Below are positions 31,054 through 41,045 of a stretch of 64,000 nucleotides of DNA, piece after piece. The notes beneath the pieces are model-generated. The model saw only the letters and a program-made list of their open reading frames with translations, did no database searches and had not been told where the DNA came from. Both the position numbers and the translations under genes were made by a program. Source of the DNA: Xanthobacter sp. NM-25 (lineage in GTDB: Bacteria; Pseudomonadota; Alphaproteobacteria; Rhizobiales; Xanthobacteraceae); assembly GCF_022138605.1 (NCBI RefSeq), contig NZ_JACBFS010000008.1:62001-126000 (forward strand), read 5' to 3'. How positions within the stretch are numbered: position 1 is the first letter of the stretch; every line of letters starts with the position of its first letter.

Positions 31054-33210
31054 TCAATAGCGCAGCCGGGCATAATAGGAGGCCTCGGAGGCGGCGCGGG
31101 CATCGCCCAGGGTGTGGATGCCCTGCTGGCGCAGCAGTGGCAGCAGCTTGAGAAACACCTGCGCGCACACCAGCGCATCGCCGAGCGCGGTGTGGCGGCC
31201 GCTGACGGTGACGCCGAGCCGGGCGGCGATGGCATCGAGGCTCTGGCTCTCGGCATTGGGATGGGTCACGCTCGCCAGCAGCAGGGTGTCGAGCACCGGC
31301 TGTTCAAAGCGGATGCCCGTCGCTTCCTCCTTGAGCTTCAGGAAGCGCAGGTCGAACGCCACATTATGGCCCACCAGCACCGTGTCGGAGACGAAGGCGT
31401 GGAACGCTGGCAGCGCTTCGGCGATGGTGGGCTGGCCCCGCACCATGGCCGGGCGGATGCCGTGGATGGCGATGCCCGCCTCGGGGATGGAGCGGCGCGG
31501 GTCCACCAATTGGTCGAAACACTCCGAGCGCAGCAGCTTGCCATTGACGATGCGGGTGGCGCCGATCTGGATGATCTCGTCGCCGCCGGCGGGGTCGAGG
31601 CCGGTGGTCTCGCTGTCGAACACCGTGTAGGCGAGGCTCTCCAGCGTCCGGGCGTCCTGGGCGTGGCCGCCGTCGCCGGCCGCGAACAGATCGAAATCAT
31701 AGAATTCCGGCCGGCTTTCCAGGGCGATGGGCGCCGGTTCCGCACCACCCGCGGCCAGGGGCAGCAGGAAGCGGAACAGGGCGCGCGGTGCCGCCGCGCC
31801 CTGGCGCTCATGCTCCAGCCAGACCTCGCCGCCGTGCCGCTCCACCACCTCGCGCACCGTGCCGCAGGCGGCTCCCGCGCTGCCACCCAGGGGGGCGTTC
31901 TGCCAGCCGGTGGAGACCACCGCGCCGCCGGCGAACAAGAGATCCAGGTGGGCGCGCCCATCCGCCCGTGACAGCCGCAGCTCGACGCCGCCACCAGGCC
32001 GGCCGGTGGCCGTGAGGCGGGCCAGGAACACCAGCGCGGCAATCAGCGCGAAGCTGTCGACGCGCAGCCACAGGGCCGCATCCACGGCCTGGGTGGCCAC
32101 CGCCTGCTGGGTTTCCGCGCCGATGGCGTGGGCGGCGGCGGCGATCAGGTCCACCCCGTGCATCTCCTCCAGCGGCCAGCGGGTGCGGGTCTCGGCGGCG
32201 TCGGCGGCCAGCGCCGACAGGCGATCCCCCAGTGTCGCCACCTCATCGCGCACCACCTGGTGGAAGCGCTCCCGGTCCGGCGGTTCCAGATCGGGATAGT
32301 CGAGCATGTCGAGGGCCGCCTGAATGTTGGCGAGGGCCGAGCGGCCGGCCTCGGTCAGGGCCAGCCAGCGCTGACTCTGGTGCGCCTCGGCCTCGTCATC
32401 CTCGGTGATGTCGTCCAGCAGCAGGACGAAGCCGGTCGCCGGTGCGTCGGGCTGGGCGGAACGTACCGGCGCGAGGCTCACTTTCAGCAGGTGGCCGGAG
32501 GGCGTGTGGGTGACGAAACGCGCCGCCGGGGTCGGCTCGCCCCGGGCGATGCGCCGGTCGAGCCCCTCGCGGGCGTGGCTGATCAATGCCGCGTCGATCA
32601 CCCCGTGGATGGAGCGGCCAAGGCCGATGAGCTCGGCGCCGGCGGTGGCCCCCGGGGCGCGCGACAGCCGCTGGCACAGCGCCCGGGCGCGGGCGTTGTA
32701 GAGCAGGATCCGCCCTTCGAGATTGCAGACCACCACGCTCTGCTGCAGCTCCGCCAGCAGGGCGCCGAGCTGGTCGCGCTGCTGGGCCACCGTGCGGCTG
32801 GCCTCTTCCACCAGCCGCGCCATGTCCTGCTTGAGGGTGCGGCGCTGGGCGCACAGCGCGTTGAGGGCTTCCGCCAGCGCGCCGTTGGCGCTGCTGCCGG
32901 CGCCGATCACCGGCGGCGCGCCATCATCCTCCACCAGCACCCGGGCGCCTTCCGCCAGTCGGGCCGGGGCGGCCACATAGACGTCGGCGAGCCGGTGCAC
33001 CAGCCAGGCGCCGGCGGCCGCCGCCGTCAGCCACCAGCCCACCAGCAGCATGCCATGGCTTTCGGCCAGCGGCGCGAGGAGGGCGCCCAGCGCCGCCGCC
33101 ACCGGTGGGGCGAGGGTGGCGTGGAAGGCGGCGGCGCCGAGCAGCAGCCACAGCGCCAGGGCGAGCCCCGGCGCCAGCATGGCGAGCAGCCGCGCGCGGT
33201 CGAGCTTCAT
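31054..33210 (-). CDS. DnaQ-like 3'-5' exonuclease fused to a degenerate membrane sensor-kinase module
   Basis: A 718-residue protein. Two N-terminal membrane helices (about residues 10-33 and 50-72) lead into a PAS-like domain (QSVVVCNLEGRILLYNARA, about 155-270). A kinase-like part follows without a recognisable phospho-acceptor histidine and with a degenerate ATP region (CGTVREVVERHGGEVWLE). From about 535 it is a DnaQ-type exonuclease with FDSETTGLDP (Exo I), GHNVAFDLRFL (Exo II) and HTALGDALVCAQVF (Exo III), all acidic residues present. It is the last gene of the acetate sensor unit and overlaps the receiver gene by four bases. A signalling role that uses nucleotides or RNA is open. Confidence 0.85.
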   Translation of the reverse strand: MKLDRARLLAMLAPGLALALWLLLGAAAFHATLAPPVAAALGALLAPLAESHGMLLVGWWLTAAAAGAWLVHRLADVYVAAPARLAEGARVLVEDDGAPPVIGAGSSANGALAEALNALCAQRRTLKQDMARLVEEASRTVAQQRDQLGALLAELQQSVVVCNLEGRILLYNARARALCQRLSRAPGATAGAELIGLGRSIHGVIDAALISHAREGLDRRIARGEPTPAARFVTHTPSGHLLKVSLAPVRSAQPDAPATGFVLLLDDITEDDEAEAHQSQRWLALTEAGRSALANIQAALDMLDYPDLEPPDRERFHQVVRDEVATLGDRLSALAADAAETRTRWPLEEMHGVDLIAAAAHAIGAETQQAVATQAVDAALWLRVDSFALIAALVFLARLTATGRPGGGVELRLSRADGRAHLDLLFAGGAVVSTGWQNAPLGGSAGAACGTVREVVERHGGEVWLEHERQGAAAPRALFRFLLPLAAGGAEPAPIALESRPEFYDFDLFAAGDGGHAQDARTLESLAYTVFDSETTGLDPAGGDEIIQIGATRIVNGKLLRSECFDQLVDPRRSIPEAGIAIHGIRPAMVRGQPTIAEALPAFHAFVSDTVLVGHNVAFDLRFLKLKEEATGIRFEQPVLDTLLLASVTHPNAESQSLDAIAARLGVTVSGRHTALGDALVCAQVFLKLLPLLRQQGIHTLGDARAASEASYYARLRY

Positions 33211-33635
33211 GCGGCGGGATCCTCGCGCCCGGGGCCGTCACCGGCCATCATGTCCTTCACCTTCTGCATCAGCTCGCGGGTGGAGAAGGGCTTGGTGACA
33301 TAAGCATCGGCCCCGGCGCCGACGCCGCGGGCCATGTCGGTTTCCCGGCCCTTGGCGGTGAGCATGAGGATGCGGGTGTGGCGGGTGCCGGCATCGGCCC
33401 GCACCGCCTCGCACACGTCGAACCCGGTCATGCCGGGCATGGTGGCGTCCAGCAGCACCAGGCGCGGGTGTTCGCGGCGGATGGTCTCCAGCGCCTGCGG
33501 GCCGTCGCGCGCCACCAGCACCTGGAAGCCCTCGCGCTTCATCATGAATTCCAGCGAAACGACGATGTTGGGCTCGTCATCGGCGATCAGCACCTTGGGT
33601 GAGGGGCCGGCTTCGGTGGCGCGCAGCAGTTCCAT
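33207..33635 (-). CDS. Single-domain response regulator (receiver only)
   Basis: A 142-residue receiver without an output domain. The acidic pocket is DDEPN, the phospho-acceptor Asp is in LVLLDATMPGMTG, and the Lys in YVTKPFSTREL. A GAGGAGG site precedes the ATG. It lies 12 bases after the kinase gene and overlaps the exonuclease gene by four bases. CrbS systems elsewhere use a LuxR-type regulator (CrbR), so this one must act by protein contact or pass phosphate on. Confidence 0.92.
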   Translation of the reverse strand: MELLRATEAGPSPKVLIADDEPNIVVSLEFMMKREGFQVLVARDGPQALETIRREHPRLVLLDATMPGMTGFDVCEAVRADAGTRHTRILMLTAKGRETDMARGVGAGADAYVTKPFSTRELMQKVKDMMAGDGPGREDPAA

Positions 33636-33647
33636 GGCGTTTCCTCC

Positions 33648-36323
33648 TCAGGGCTGGAGGGGCAGTCGAAACGCGAAGGTCGCGCCGCCGCCCGGTTGTG
33701 ACACCAGCCACATGCGTCCCCCCAGATGATCCACGATCTGGCGGCTGATCGGAAGCCCAAGTCCGGTTCCCGATGGCCGCGAGAGCGCATCACCGCCCTG
33801 GCGGAACTTCTCGAATATGGTGGCCTGCTCGGCCAGCGGCACCCCCGGGCCGTTGTCGGACACCGCCACCACCACCGCGTCGGGCTCCACCGTCAGCCGC
33901 ACATCCACCCGGCCGGCCCCCTCGGGCACGAATTTGGCGGCGTTGGACAGGAGGTTGATGAGCACCTGCGTCAGCCGGTCCCTGTCGGCCCGCACCAGGG
34001 GCGCGCGTTCCGGCAGGTGGGGCAGCACCTGCGCCCCGCGGGCGCGGAACAGCTCGGAGGTGGCGGCGATGGCGGCGCGGATGGTGGCGGCGAGGTCCAC
34101 ATCCTCCGTGTGCCAGTCGGCGAGGCCCGATTCCAGCTTGGCCAGGTCCAGCACCTGGTTCACCAGCCGCCCCAGCCGCTCGCTCTCGGTGACGATGATG
34201 CCGAGGAACTCCCGTTGCTGCGCCACATCGAGGTCAGGGGCATCGAGCATCAGCTCGGAGAAGGCGCGGATGGAGGTGAGCGGGGTGCGCAGCTCGTGGG
34301 TGACGGACGAGACGAAATCGTCCTTCAACTGGTCCAAGGTTTTCAGTTGCGCATTGGCGGCCCGCAGCTCGGCGCTGGTGGTCTCCAGGGCGCGGGCATA
34401 GCTACGCACCTGGGAGGCCTCGTCCAGGATCTGCAGCACATCCTCCATGGCCAGGGGCTCCTCTTCCACCACCGAGGCCACAAGCACCCGCGCCGAGGCG
34501 CTGCCCACCGCCCCGGCGAGGCCCCGCTCCACCTGGTCCACCAGGCGGGCATCGGGGGTGAGGGCCTGGATGTCGGCGAGGCCGCGCTCGCGGGCCTGGG
34601 CCTCGAACAGGGCGCGGGCCCGCTCGGGCCCCAGAAGACGGGTGGCCAGCCCCATCAGGTCGTCGAGCCGCGCCGCGCCACGCCAGAACACTGGCGCACC
34701 CGCCTCCGCCGGCCGGCTGAACACGTCCACGAACAGATGCGCCTGGCTCGCCTCCCGCCCGGAGGGCGCGCGCCACAGGGAGACGCCCACATAAAGGGCG
34801 ATGTTGACGAGCAGGCTCCAGAACAAGGCGTGGGTGAGATTGTCGAGGCTGGCGAGGCCGAACAACCGCTCCGGCGCCAGCAGCGCCAGGCCGAACGGCC
34901 CCTCGCGCACGAAATCGTCGGCGATCCAGCCGGATTTCGCCACCGAGGGCAGCATCAGGGTGTAGGCCCAGATGAGGAAGCCGCCGATGAGCCCGGCGAA
35001 GGCGCCGGCCCGGGTGGCGCCGCGCCAGTAGAGCCCGCCCAGCAGGGTGGGCGCGAACTGGGCCACCGCGGCAAAGCTGATGAGGCCGATGGACACCAGC
35101 GCATAGGCTTCGCCCGCGACCTGGAAATACAGATAGCCGAGCAGCAGCACGCCGACGATGGCGGCGCGGCGGATGTTGAGCAGCAGCCGGGTGAGGTCGC
35201 CCCCCTGGCGGGCGCGGATGGAAGCGCGCCGCAGCAGGGTGGGCATCACCAGATCGTTGCAGACCATGGTGGAGACCGCCACGGTTTCGACGATCAGCAT
35301 GCCGGTGGCCGCCGAAAGGCCGCCCACATAGGCAAACAGCGCCAGCGCCGGGGCGCCCTCGGCGAGGGGCAAGGCGAGAATGTAGCTTTCCGGATCGAAC
35401 CGGCCGGGGTCCAGCAGCAGCAACCCGCCCAGGGCCACCGGCAGCACGAACAGGTTGATGAGCAGCAGATAGGCGGGGAACACCCACGCCGCCCGCTTCA
35501 CATGCCGCTCATCGGTGCATTCCACCACCATCATCTGGAACTGGCGCGGCAGCATCAGCACGGAGAGCAGCGCCAGCACGGTAAGGGCGAACCACTGCAC
35601 TGAATCGAACTGGCCGGGTGCAGCGGAGAACAGCCGCGCCAGCTCGGGATGGGCCTGCGCCCGGGCCCAGATGTCGGCCGGACCGCTGAACAGGCCAAAG
35701 GTGACGAACAGGCCGACCGCCAGGAAGGCCGCCAGCTTCACCACGGATTCAAAGGCGATGGCCGCCACCATGCCCTCGTGGCGCTCGGCGCTGTCCAGGT
35801 GGCGGGTGCCGAAGGCGATGGTGAAGCCGGCGAGGGCCAGCGTCACCACCAGCGTGCCGTCCCACCCCTCGCGGCCGTCGGCGGTCAGGATCTGGTAGCC
35901 GGCGGAGATGGCTTTGATCTGCACCGCGATGTACGGCACGATCCCCACCACGGTGATCAGGGTGACCAGTGCCGCTAACAGGGGGCTCTTGCCATAGCGG
36001 CTGGCGATGAAATCGGCGATGGAGGTGATGCGGTAGGTATGGGCGATGCGGATCATCTTCCGCACCACGATCCATGCCAGCAGCATGGCCAGCGTCGGCC
36101 CCAGATAGATGGGCAGGAACCAGATGCCCCCCGCCGCCGCCCGCCCGACGCTGCCGAAATAGGTCCAGGCCGTGCAATAGACCGCCAGCGAGAGGGCATA
36201 GACCCAGGGGTTGGCGATCATCGAGCGGCCTTGCGCCGCCCGCCGGTCCGCCAAAGCGGCGATGGCGAACAGCAGGCCCAGGTAGCCGATGGACAGGCTG
36301 AGGACGACGGCGGCCGGAATCAT
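33648..36323 (-). CDS. CrbS-type hybrid: SSS-family membrane domain fused to histidine kinase
   Basis: An 891-residue sensor. Residues about 1-600 form a sodium/solute symporter-like domain with around 13 helices (NPWVYALSLAVYCTAWTYFGSVG, GLSAATGMLIVETVAVSTMV). A linker leads to the kinase core: H box SSVTHELRTPLTSIR with His676, N box NLLSNAAKF, then DNGPGVP and GTGLGLPI. No PAS domain is evident between them, so it is shorter than the classic CrbS of Vibrio and Pseudomonas. CrbS controls acetate utilisation; actP lies in the same operon. The start at 36323 overlaps the small membrane gene by four bases; longer open frame upstream is not coding. Confidence 0.88.
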   Translation of the reverse strand: MIPAAVVLSLSIGYLGLLFAIAALADRRAAQGRSMIANPWVYALSLAVYCTAWTYFGSVGRAAAGGIWFLPIYLGPTLAMLLAWIVVRKMIRIAHTYRITSIADFIASRYGKSPLLAALVTLITVVGIVPYIAVQIKAISAGYQILTADGREGWDGTLVVTLALAGFTIAFGTRHLDSAERHEGMVAAIAFESVVKLAAFLAVGLFVTFGLFSGPADIWARAQAHPELARLFSAAPGQFDSVQWFALTVLALLSVLMLPRQFQMMVVECTDERHVKRAAWVFPAYLLLINLFVLPVALGGLLLLDPGRFDPESYILALPLAEGAPALALFAYVGGLSAATGMLIVETVAVSTMVCNDLVMPTLLRRASIRARQGGDLTRLLLNIRRAAIVGVLLLGYLYFQVAGEAYALVSIGLISFAAVAQFAPTLLGGLYWRGATRAGAFAGLIGGFLIWAYTLMLPSVAKSGWIADDFVREGPFGLALLAPERLFGLASLDNLTHALFWSLLVNIALYVGVSLWRAPSGREASQAHLFVDVFSRPAEAGAPVFWRGAARLDDLMGLATRLLGPERARALFEAQARERGLADIQALTPDARLVDQVERGLAGAVGSASARVLVASVVEEEPLAMEDVLQILDEASQVRSYARALETTSAELRAANAQLKTLDQLKDDFVSSVTHELRTPLTSIRAFSELMLDAPDLDVAQQREFLGIIVTESERLGRLVNQVLDLAKLESGLADWHTEDVDLAATIRAAIAATSELFRARGAQVLPHLPERAPLVRADRDRLTQVLINLLSNAAKFVPEGAGRVDVRLTVEPDAVVVAVSDNGPGVPLAEQATIFEKFRQGGDALSRPSGTGLGLPISRQIVDHLGGRMWLVSQPGGGATFAFRLPLQP

Positions 36324-36682
36324 GGCCGCCCCGGTCGTGCCGCCGACGGGTCTTCCGGGCGGTGGCCGCTGGCTGGCACGCCGCTGCCCTCCGTCGCCAG
36401 CGCGTCCGTGGCGGCGCCGTCCGGCCAGGTCTGCGGGGCCGCCGATGCCGGCGCGCCGTGCCGCCGCCCGCCGCCGGTCTCGCTCACCCAGGCCAGCACG
36501 GCGATAAGGACAGCCCAGATGGCGAACAGGGCCACCGGCAGCAGCGGCAGGCCAAACACTGTCCGCGCGCCGCTCCACAAAGAGAGCAGGGGAAAGTTGA
36601 ACGCCAGAACGCCGGCGGCGAACAGCGCCACCAGCACATCGGTGCGCGGCCCCTCGCCGCCATGTCGCCCGCGCGCGCTCAT
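36320..36682 (-). CDS. Small two-helix membrane protein of the acetate operon
   Basis: A 120-residue protein with two hydrophobic helices, DVLVALFAAGVLAFNFPLLSLW and LPLLPVALFAIWAVLIAVLAW, followed by a glycine-, alanine- and proline-rich tail of about 50 residues. It overlaps the DUF294 gene upstream and the CrbS gene downstream by four bases each, so translation is coupled. Small proteins of this kind occur between these genes in related bacteria; the role is not known to me, perhaps as an accessory subunit of the SSS domain. Confidence 0.75.
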   Translation of the reverse strand: MSARGRHGGEGPRTDVLVALFAAGVLAFNFPLLSLWSGARTVFGLPLLPVALFAIWAVLIAVLAWVSETGGGRRHGAPASAAPQTWPDGAATDALATEGSGVPASGHRPEDPSAARPGRP

Positions 36683-38193
36683 AGGGCGTCGAACCGGTAG
36701 TGGCGCGACAGCCACTGCTTGAAGCCGCGCACGATGGCCAGGGAATCCTTGAGCGCCTGCCGATCGAGGGTGCCGAGCGCGCTCAGGGGAATGGTGTTGC
36801 CCGGTGCCCGTCCCTCGGCCATCTGCCGCAGATTGTTGCTCAGCTTGAGATCCATCAGCCGGTGCAGGGCATCGGTGAGGTCGCGGGCCATCTCCGGTTC
36901 CAGGTGGCCCTCCGCCGCCAGCGCCTTGAGGCGGGCGGTGGTGCTGACCGCGCGCAGGCGATATTCGAGCGCCAGTGCCCGCACCCCATGGACGATGGGA
37001 AATACCCCGAGCTTCTTCAGATCGATCTCCGCGGCGGAGCGGCCCCGCAGGCCGGGCAGGCGCGACCACCAGCCGCCGCCCTCGCTGAACTGGTCCACCG
37101 CTTGGGCGAAGCGGGCGAGATAGCTGGCATCATCCTGCAGCAGCCAGTCCAGGTGCGCACGGGCCGCCTCCAGCAGCTGGGCATCTCCCGCCACGGCGGT
37201 GGCATCGAGGAAGATGGCGAGATTCATCGGCCCATCGGCGACGCCGCCGAACAGCCATTGCCGCAAGGTGTCCTTGAAGCCCGACAAAGGCTGGCACCAC
37301 AGGGGGCGGCTGAGCATGATGCCGCCGGGGCAGGGGGGATAGCCGAAGTCGATCAACGCCTCGGTGAAGGCGCCAGTGATGGTGGCGATGTCGTCGCACC
37401 AGAAGCCGTCCCGCAGGATCAGGGCGTTGTCCTGGTCGGTCTTGATCACCTGCTCGCCGCGGCCCTCGCTGCCCATCACCAGAAGGCAGGCGTGGGCGCG
37501 CAGCGGCTCCGGCGCCACCAGCTCCCACAGGCGTTGGAACAGCTGGCAGTTGAGCTCGCCCACCAGCCGACCGATCACCTCCACCCGCACGCCATCTTCG
37601 TGCAGCATGGCGATCAGCGCATCGATCTGCCGCGCCGCCGCCTTGAGCGCGGCCCGGTCCGGTGCCTCGGAGATCTCCAGGGCGATGAGATGGGAATGGT
37701 TGGCCATGAAGGCCATGAGGTCGATCTGGCTGAGCAGGCCGACGATGGCATCGCCCTCGCGCACCACCACCCGGTGGATGCGGTGGCGCAGCATCAGCAG
37801 CATGGCCTCGTAAAGCTCGTCGTCGAGGTCCACCGCCCAGGGGGAGAAAGTGGCTACCGCGCGCACTTCCGTCTGGGCCGGCGGGGTGTCTCGCAGCAGC
37901 GCATCGCGCAGATTGGTGGTGGTGAACACGCCGATGCGTTCGCCGTCGCGCACCAGGGCATCGGTCAGGCCGTGCGCGGAGAGGCTCCGGCAGAGGCTGA
38001 CGATATCGGTCTCGCCATCCACGAACAGCGGCTTGCGCACATGGGCATCGCGCACATGGGCGGTCATCAACGAAACAAACTCCCGGCGCGCGTGGCGCCG
38101 GGAGCTGAGCCGTCCGGTGTCGGACGGCTCGGCGAGGATCGGGGCTCCCTGAAGTCCCGATCCGTCCGCCGAGGGTGAACCCGGCTCAGGCAT
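36679..38193 (-). CDS. DUF294 putative nucleotidyltransferase with CBS domains
   Basis: A 504-residue soluble protein. Two CBS motifs (DALVRDGERIGVFTTTNLRDALLR and HRVVVREGDAIVGLLSQIDLMAF, about residues 50-170) precede a GlnD-like nucleotidyltransferase domain with GSEGRGEQVIKTDQDNALI (the GS...DxD pattern of the active site) and a helical C-terminal DUF294 domain. CBS domains often sense adenine nucleotides. The family accompanies ActP and CrbS in many proteobacteria and may signal energy state in acetate uptake. It is seven bases from the actP stop and overlaps the small membrane gene. Confidence 0.88.
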   Translation of the reverse strand: MPEPGSPSADGSGLQGAPILAEPSDTGRLSSRRHARREFVSLMTAHVRDAHVRKPLFVDGETDIVSLCRSLSAHGLTDALVRDGERIGVFTTTNLRDALLRDTPPAQTEVRAVATFSPWAVDLDDELYEAMLLMLRHRIHRVVVREGDAIVGLLSQIDLMAFMANHSHLIALEISEAPDRAALKAAARQIDALIAMLHEDGVRVEVIGRLVGELNCQLFQRLWELVAPEPLRAHACLLVMGSEGRGEQVIKTDQDNALILRDGFWCDDIATITGAFTEALIDFGYPPCPGGIMLSRPLWCQPLSGFKDTLRQWLFGGVADGPMNLAIFLDATAVAGDAQLLEAARAHLDWLLQDDASYLARFAQAVDQFSEGGGWWSRLPGLRGRSAAEIDLKKLGVFPIVHGVRALALEYRLRAVSTTARLKALAAEGHLEPEMARDLTDALHRLMDLKLSNNLRQMAEGRAPGNTIPLSALGTLDRQALKDSLAIVRGFKQWLSRHYRFDAL

Positions 38194-38199
38194 GACGCC

Positions 38200-39933
38200 T
38201 CAGTGGGCCGAGGCTTCCGCCGCGCCGATGCCGGTTTCCGAGCGCACTTCCTGTGCCTCGAAGCCGGCCCGGTCGATGCGGGCACGGGCGCTGTTGTCGA
38301 TCTTCGAGAACAGCCAGATGCCGGCAAAGCCGAGGATCATCGAGAACAGGGCCGGCGAGGTGTAGGGGAACGGCGCCGAGCCTGCCGGATTGCCGAGGGT
38401 GGCTTCCCACACCGAAGGCGACAGGATGGTGAGGATCACCGAGGAGGCGAGCCCCAGGAACCCGCCGATCACCGCGCCCTTGGTGGTGCAGTCCTTCCAC
38501 AGCACCGACATGAACAGCACCGGGAAGTTGGCCGAGGCCGCCACCGCGAAGGCCAGGGACACCATGAAGGCGATGTTCTGCTTCTCGAAGGCGATGCCCA
38601 GCAGCACCGCGATGATGCCAAGGCAAACCGTGGTGACGCGGGAGACCTTGAGCTCCGACTTACTGTCGGCCTTGCCGCCCTTCAGCACCGTCGAATAGAG
38701 GTCGTGGGACACCGCCGAGGCGCCGGACAGGGTGAGACCCGCCACCACCGCGAGGATGGTCGCGAACGCCACCGCCGAGATGAAGCCGAGGAACACATTG
38801 CCACCCACCGCATGGGCCAGGTGCACCGCCGCCATGTTGGCACCGCCGATGAGACCGCCGCCGGGACCGGTGAGGAACTCGGGATTGGTCAGCACGAAGG
38901 TGATGGCGCCGAAGCCGATGATGAAGGTGAGCAGGTAGAAATAGCCGATCCAGGCGGTGGCCCACATCACCGACTTACGCGCTTCCTTGGCGCTCGGCAC
39001 GGTGAAGAAGCGCATCAGGATATGCGGCAGGCCGGCGGTGCCGAACATCAGCGCCATGCCGAAGGAGATGGCCGAGATCGGATCCTTGATGAAGTTGCCG
39101 GGGCCCATGATGGATTGGCCGGCGGCCGCTGCGGCCTCGGGCGTGGTGCCCGGCTTGGCGGCGGCGATCTGGGTCTTCACCTGCACCGCGGCGGCGAACA
39201 GCTTCTCAGGGCTGAAGCCATAGGCCAGCATCACCATCACCGCCATGAAGGTGGCGCCGCCCAGCAGCAGGCAGGCCTTGATGATCTGCACCCAGGTGGT
39301 GGCCGTCATGCCGCCGAACAGCACATAGATCATCATCAGGATGCCGACGATCACCACCGCGATCCAGTAGTCGAGGCCGAACAGCAGCTTGATGAGCTGG
39401 CCGGCGCCCACCATCTGGGCGATCAGGTAGAAGGCCACCACCACCAGGGTGCCCGAGGCGGCGAACACGCGCACCGGGGTCTGGGCGAAGCGGAAGGCCG
39501 CCACGTCGGCGAAGGTGAACTTGCCGAGGTTGCGCAGGCGTTCCGCCATCAGGAAGGTTAGGATGGGCCAGCCCACCAGGAAGCCGATGGAATAGATCAG
39601 GCCGTCATAACCATTGGTCATCACCGCGGCGGAAATGCCGAGGAAGGAGGCTGCAGACATATAGTCGCCGGCGATGGCGAGACCGTTCTGGAAGCCGGTG
39701 ATGCCGCCGCCGGCGGTGTAGAAGTCCGCCGCCGACTTGGTGCGGGCAGCCGCCCATTTGGTGATGAACAAGGTGCCTACCACGAACACCGCGAACATGA
39801 TGATCGCGGTCCAGTTGGTGGCCTGCTTTTCGGTGGCGCCGAGATCGCCGCCGGCGGCGAAGGCCGGAGCGGAGAGCAGGGCGAGGGTGATGGTGGCGCT
39901 GGCGCGGGCCAGCAGGTTGCGGGCGGTCATCAC
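38200..39933 (-). CDS. actP: Cation/acetate symporter ActP
   Basis: A 577-residue SSS-family permease. It begins with a cleavable signal ([23 protein letters not shown]), as in E. coli ActP, then typical motifs [32 protein letters not shown] split over residues 70-100, [20 protein letters not shown] and [15 protein letters not shown]. It takes up acetate and other short monocarboxylates with a cation. Its start overlaps the DUF485 gene by four bases. Together with the kinase downstream it forms an acetate uptake and sensing unit; acs is not in the window. Confidence 0.95.
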   Translation of the reverse strand: MMTARNLLARASATITLALLSAPAFAAGGDLGATEKQATNWTAIIMFAVFVVGTLFITKWAAARTKSAADFYTAGGGITGFQNGLAIAGDYMSAASFLGISAAVMTNGYDGLIYSIGFLVGWPILTFLMAERLRNLGKFTFADVAAFRFAQTPVRVFAASGTLVVVAFYLIAQMVGAGQLIKLLFGLDYWIAVVIVGILMMIYVLFGGMTATTWVQIIKACLLLGGATFMAVMVMLAYGFSPEKLFAAAVQVKTQIAAAKPGTTPEAAAAAGQSIMGPGNFIKDPISAISFGMALMFGTAGLPHILMRFFTVPSAKEARKSVMWATAWIGYFYLLTFIIGFGAITFVLTNPEFLTGPGGGLIGGANMAAVHLAHAVGGNVFLGFISAVAFATILAVVAGLTLSGASAVSHDLYSTVLKGGKADSKSELKVSRVTTVCLGIIAVLLGIAFEKQNIAFMVSLAFAVAASANFPVLFMSVLWKDCTTKGAVIGGFLGLASSVILTILSPSVWEATLGNPAGSAPFPYTSPALFSMILGFAGIWLFSKIDNSARARIDRAGFEAQEVRSETGIGAAEASAH

Positions 39934-40238
39934 TTCAGCACCTCCGCCTTGATCTTCTCGGACAGCGTGTCGAACTCGCCGTTGGCGCGGCGGACATAGA
40001 CAGCGGTGATCAGGATGGTGAAGACGATGACGCCGAAGCCGATCGGAATGCCCCAGGTCATCACCCCGGCGCCGATGCGGGCGGCGAGCACCTGCTTGTC
40101 GAAGGCGATCAGCACGATAAAGCCATAATAAACGATCAGCATGGCGATGGTGAGAATCCAGCCGAAGCGTGATCGGGTGGATTTCAGGCGCTGATAGTCT
40201 GGATTGGCCGCAATGCGGTCGGCCAGTGAATTGTCCAT
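39930..40238 (-). CDS. DUF485 inner-membrane protein upstream of actP
   Basis: A 102-residue protein of the DUF485 (YjcH-like) family, with two membrane helices ([18 protein letters not shown] and [20 protein letters not shown]) after the typical [21 protein letters not shown] start. It precedes actP as yjcH does in enteric acs-yjcH-actP operons. An AGGAGGG site lies eight bases before the ATG at 40238. Open frame further upstream is out of context. It is the first gene of the operon, whose promoter must lie in the stretch above it. Confidence 0.92.
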   Translation of the reverse strand: MDNSLADRIAANPDYQRLKSTRSRFGWILTIAMLIVYYGFIVLIAFDKQVLAARIGAGVMTWGIPIGFGVIVFTILITAVYVRRANGEFDTLSEKIKAEVLK

Positions 40239-41045
40239 TGGACTGTCCCTCCTCTTCTCGCGACCCATTCGCGGGCCCATTCTTTTCCCCGTGCTCCGCG
40301 GAGCCGCGGAGATGCCGTGTTCAGCGGCGTTCGGATGCCCCGACCCGCCCGGCGGCGCGCGTGTCATCTCAAGGCCCTGGCTCATCTCAAGGTCCACGCG
40401 CCCCACACGCGACGCGCGAGGTCCACACGAGACCGACCACAGCAGACACACACTTCCCCCGCCCGCGCCGGCCATGCCGCACGCAGGTTCGTGCCTCTCG
40501 CGACCGCGGTTCCGCACCCATCGCACCGGGGGTGGGCAACCGCGGGTCCGTCTTCACCTCACAAGGGGAGACTCGCGCCCCGCTTCCAGCCGCGTTGCAG
40601 GCGGGCTAGCAGGCACACGCTCCCGGTGAAGGGACGGGTTCAATTGACATGTGAATCCTGGTCCACGCTTCGGCACCTCCCCTGCCGTCCACGAGAACAC
40701 CCTGGAACTGCCGGACCTCGGGCCGCCTTGCGTGTGGCTGCGACAGCATTGTCGCGGGCACCACCGGTGACGATTCTCACGGTTCCGATCACTTCCGAAG
40801 ATCAACCTATGCGACAACCACGCGGAAGGCTATTCATACTATCGTCCAGCAGATGCCGGGCAGGGCGCGGGCGTCGCCATCTGTCCGCGCCACATTTGCG
40901 TCATGTTTTCGACCGGCCCCTGCGCTAGGAGCGGGGGGATGTGCTGGGGCGAGGTGACGCTGTTAACCCTATGGCTCTAGCCTGAGGTCCTTCGTCGTCG
41001 GCTGTGGCCGGTGATGCGCCAAAGCCTGTTCAGGAGCCTTTTCGG
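40239..41045. other. Gene-free 800-base divergent upstream region
   Basis: It lies between the acetate operon (minus) and the capsule-export-like genes (plus), and must hold both promoters. Open frames in it give arginine- and proline-rich sequence with no family resemblance. An 11-base direct repeat TCATCTCAAGG occurs at 40364-40374 and 40382-40392, and an inverted repeat GCGACA-N4-TGTCGC at 40740-40755 with a further half-site near 40809. I see no tRNA or clear small RNA. Confidence 0.5.
40740..40755. promoter_or_regulatory. Inverted repeat GCGACA-N4-TGTCGC
   Basis: A perfect six-base inverted repeat with a four-base spacer, about 290-305 bases upstream of the capsule-export start. A third GCGACA half-site lies near 40810. 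It could be a regulator site or a short hairpin; nothing in the window decides. Confidence 0.3.

Noticed and set aside
31054..33210. Interpreting the exonuclease fusion as a DNA polymerase III epsilon subunit
   Set aside because: The N-terminal membrane, PAS and kinase-like parts and the operon position argue for signalling rather than replication proofreading.
40317..40928. A 200-codon arginine-rich open frame upstream of the export genes
   Set aside because: No ribosome binding site and no family similarity; it overlaps likely promoter sequence.
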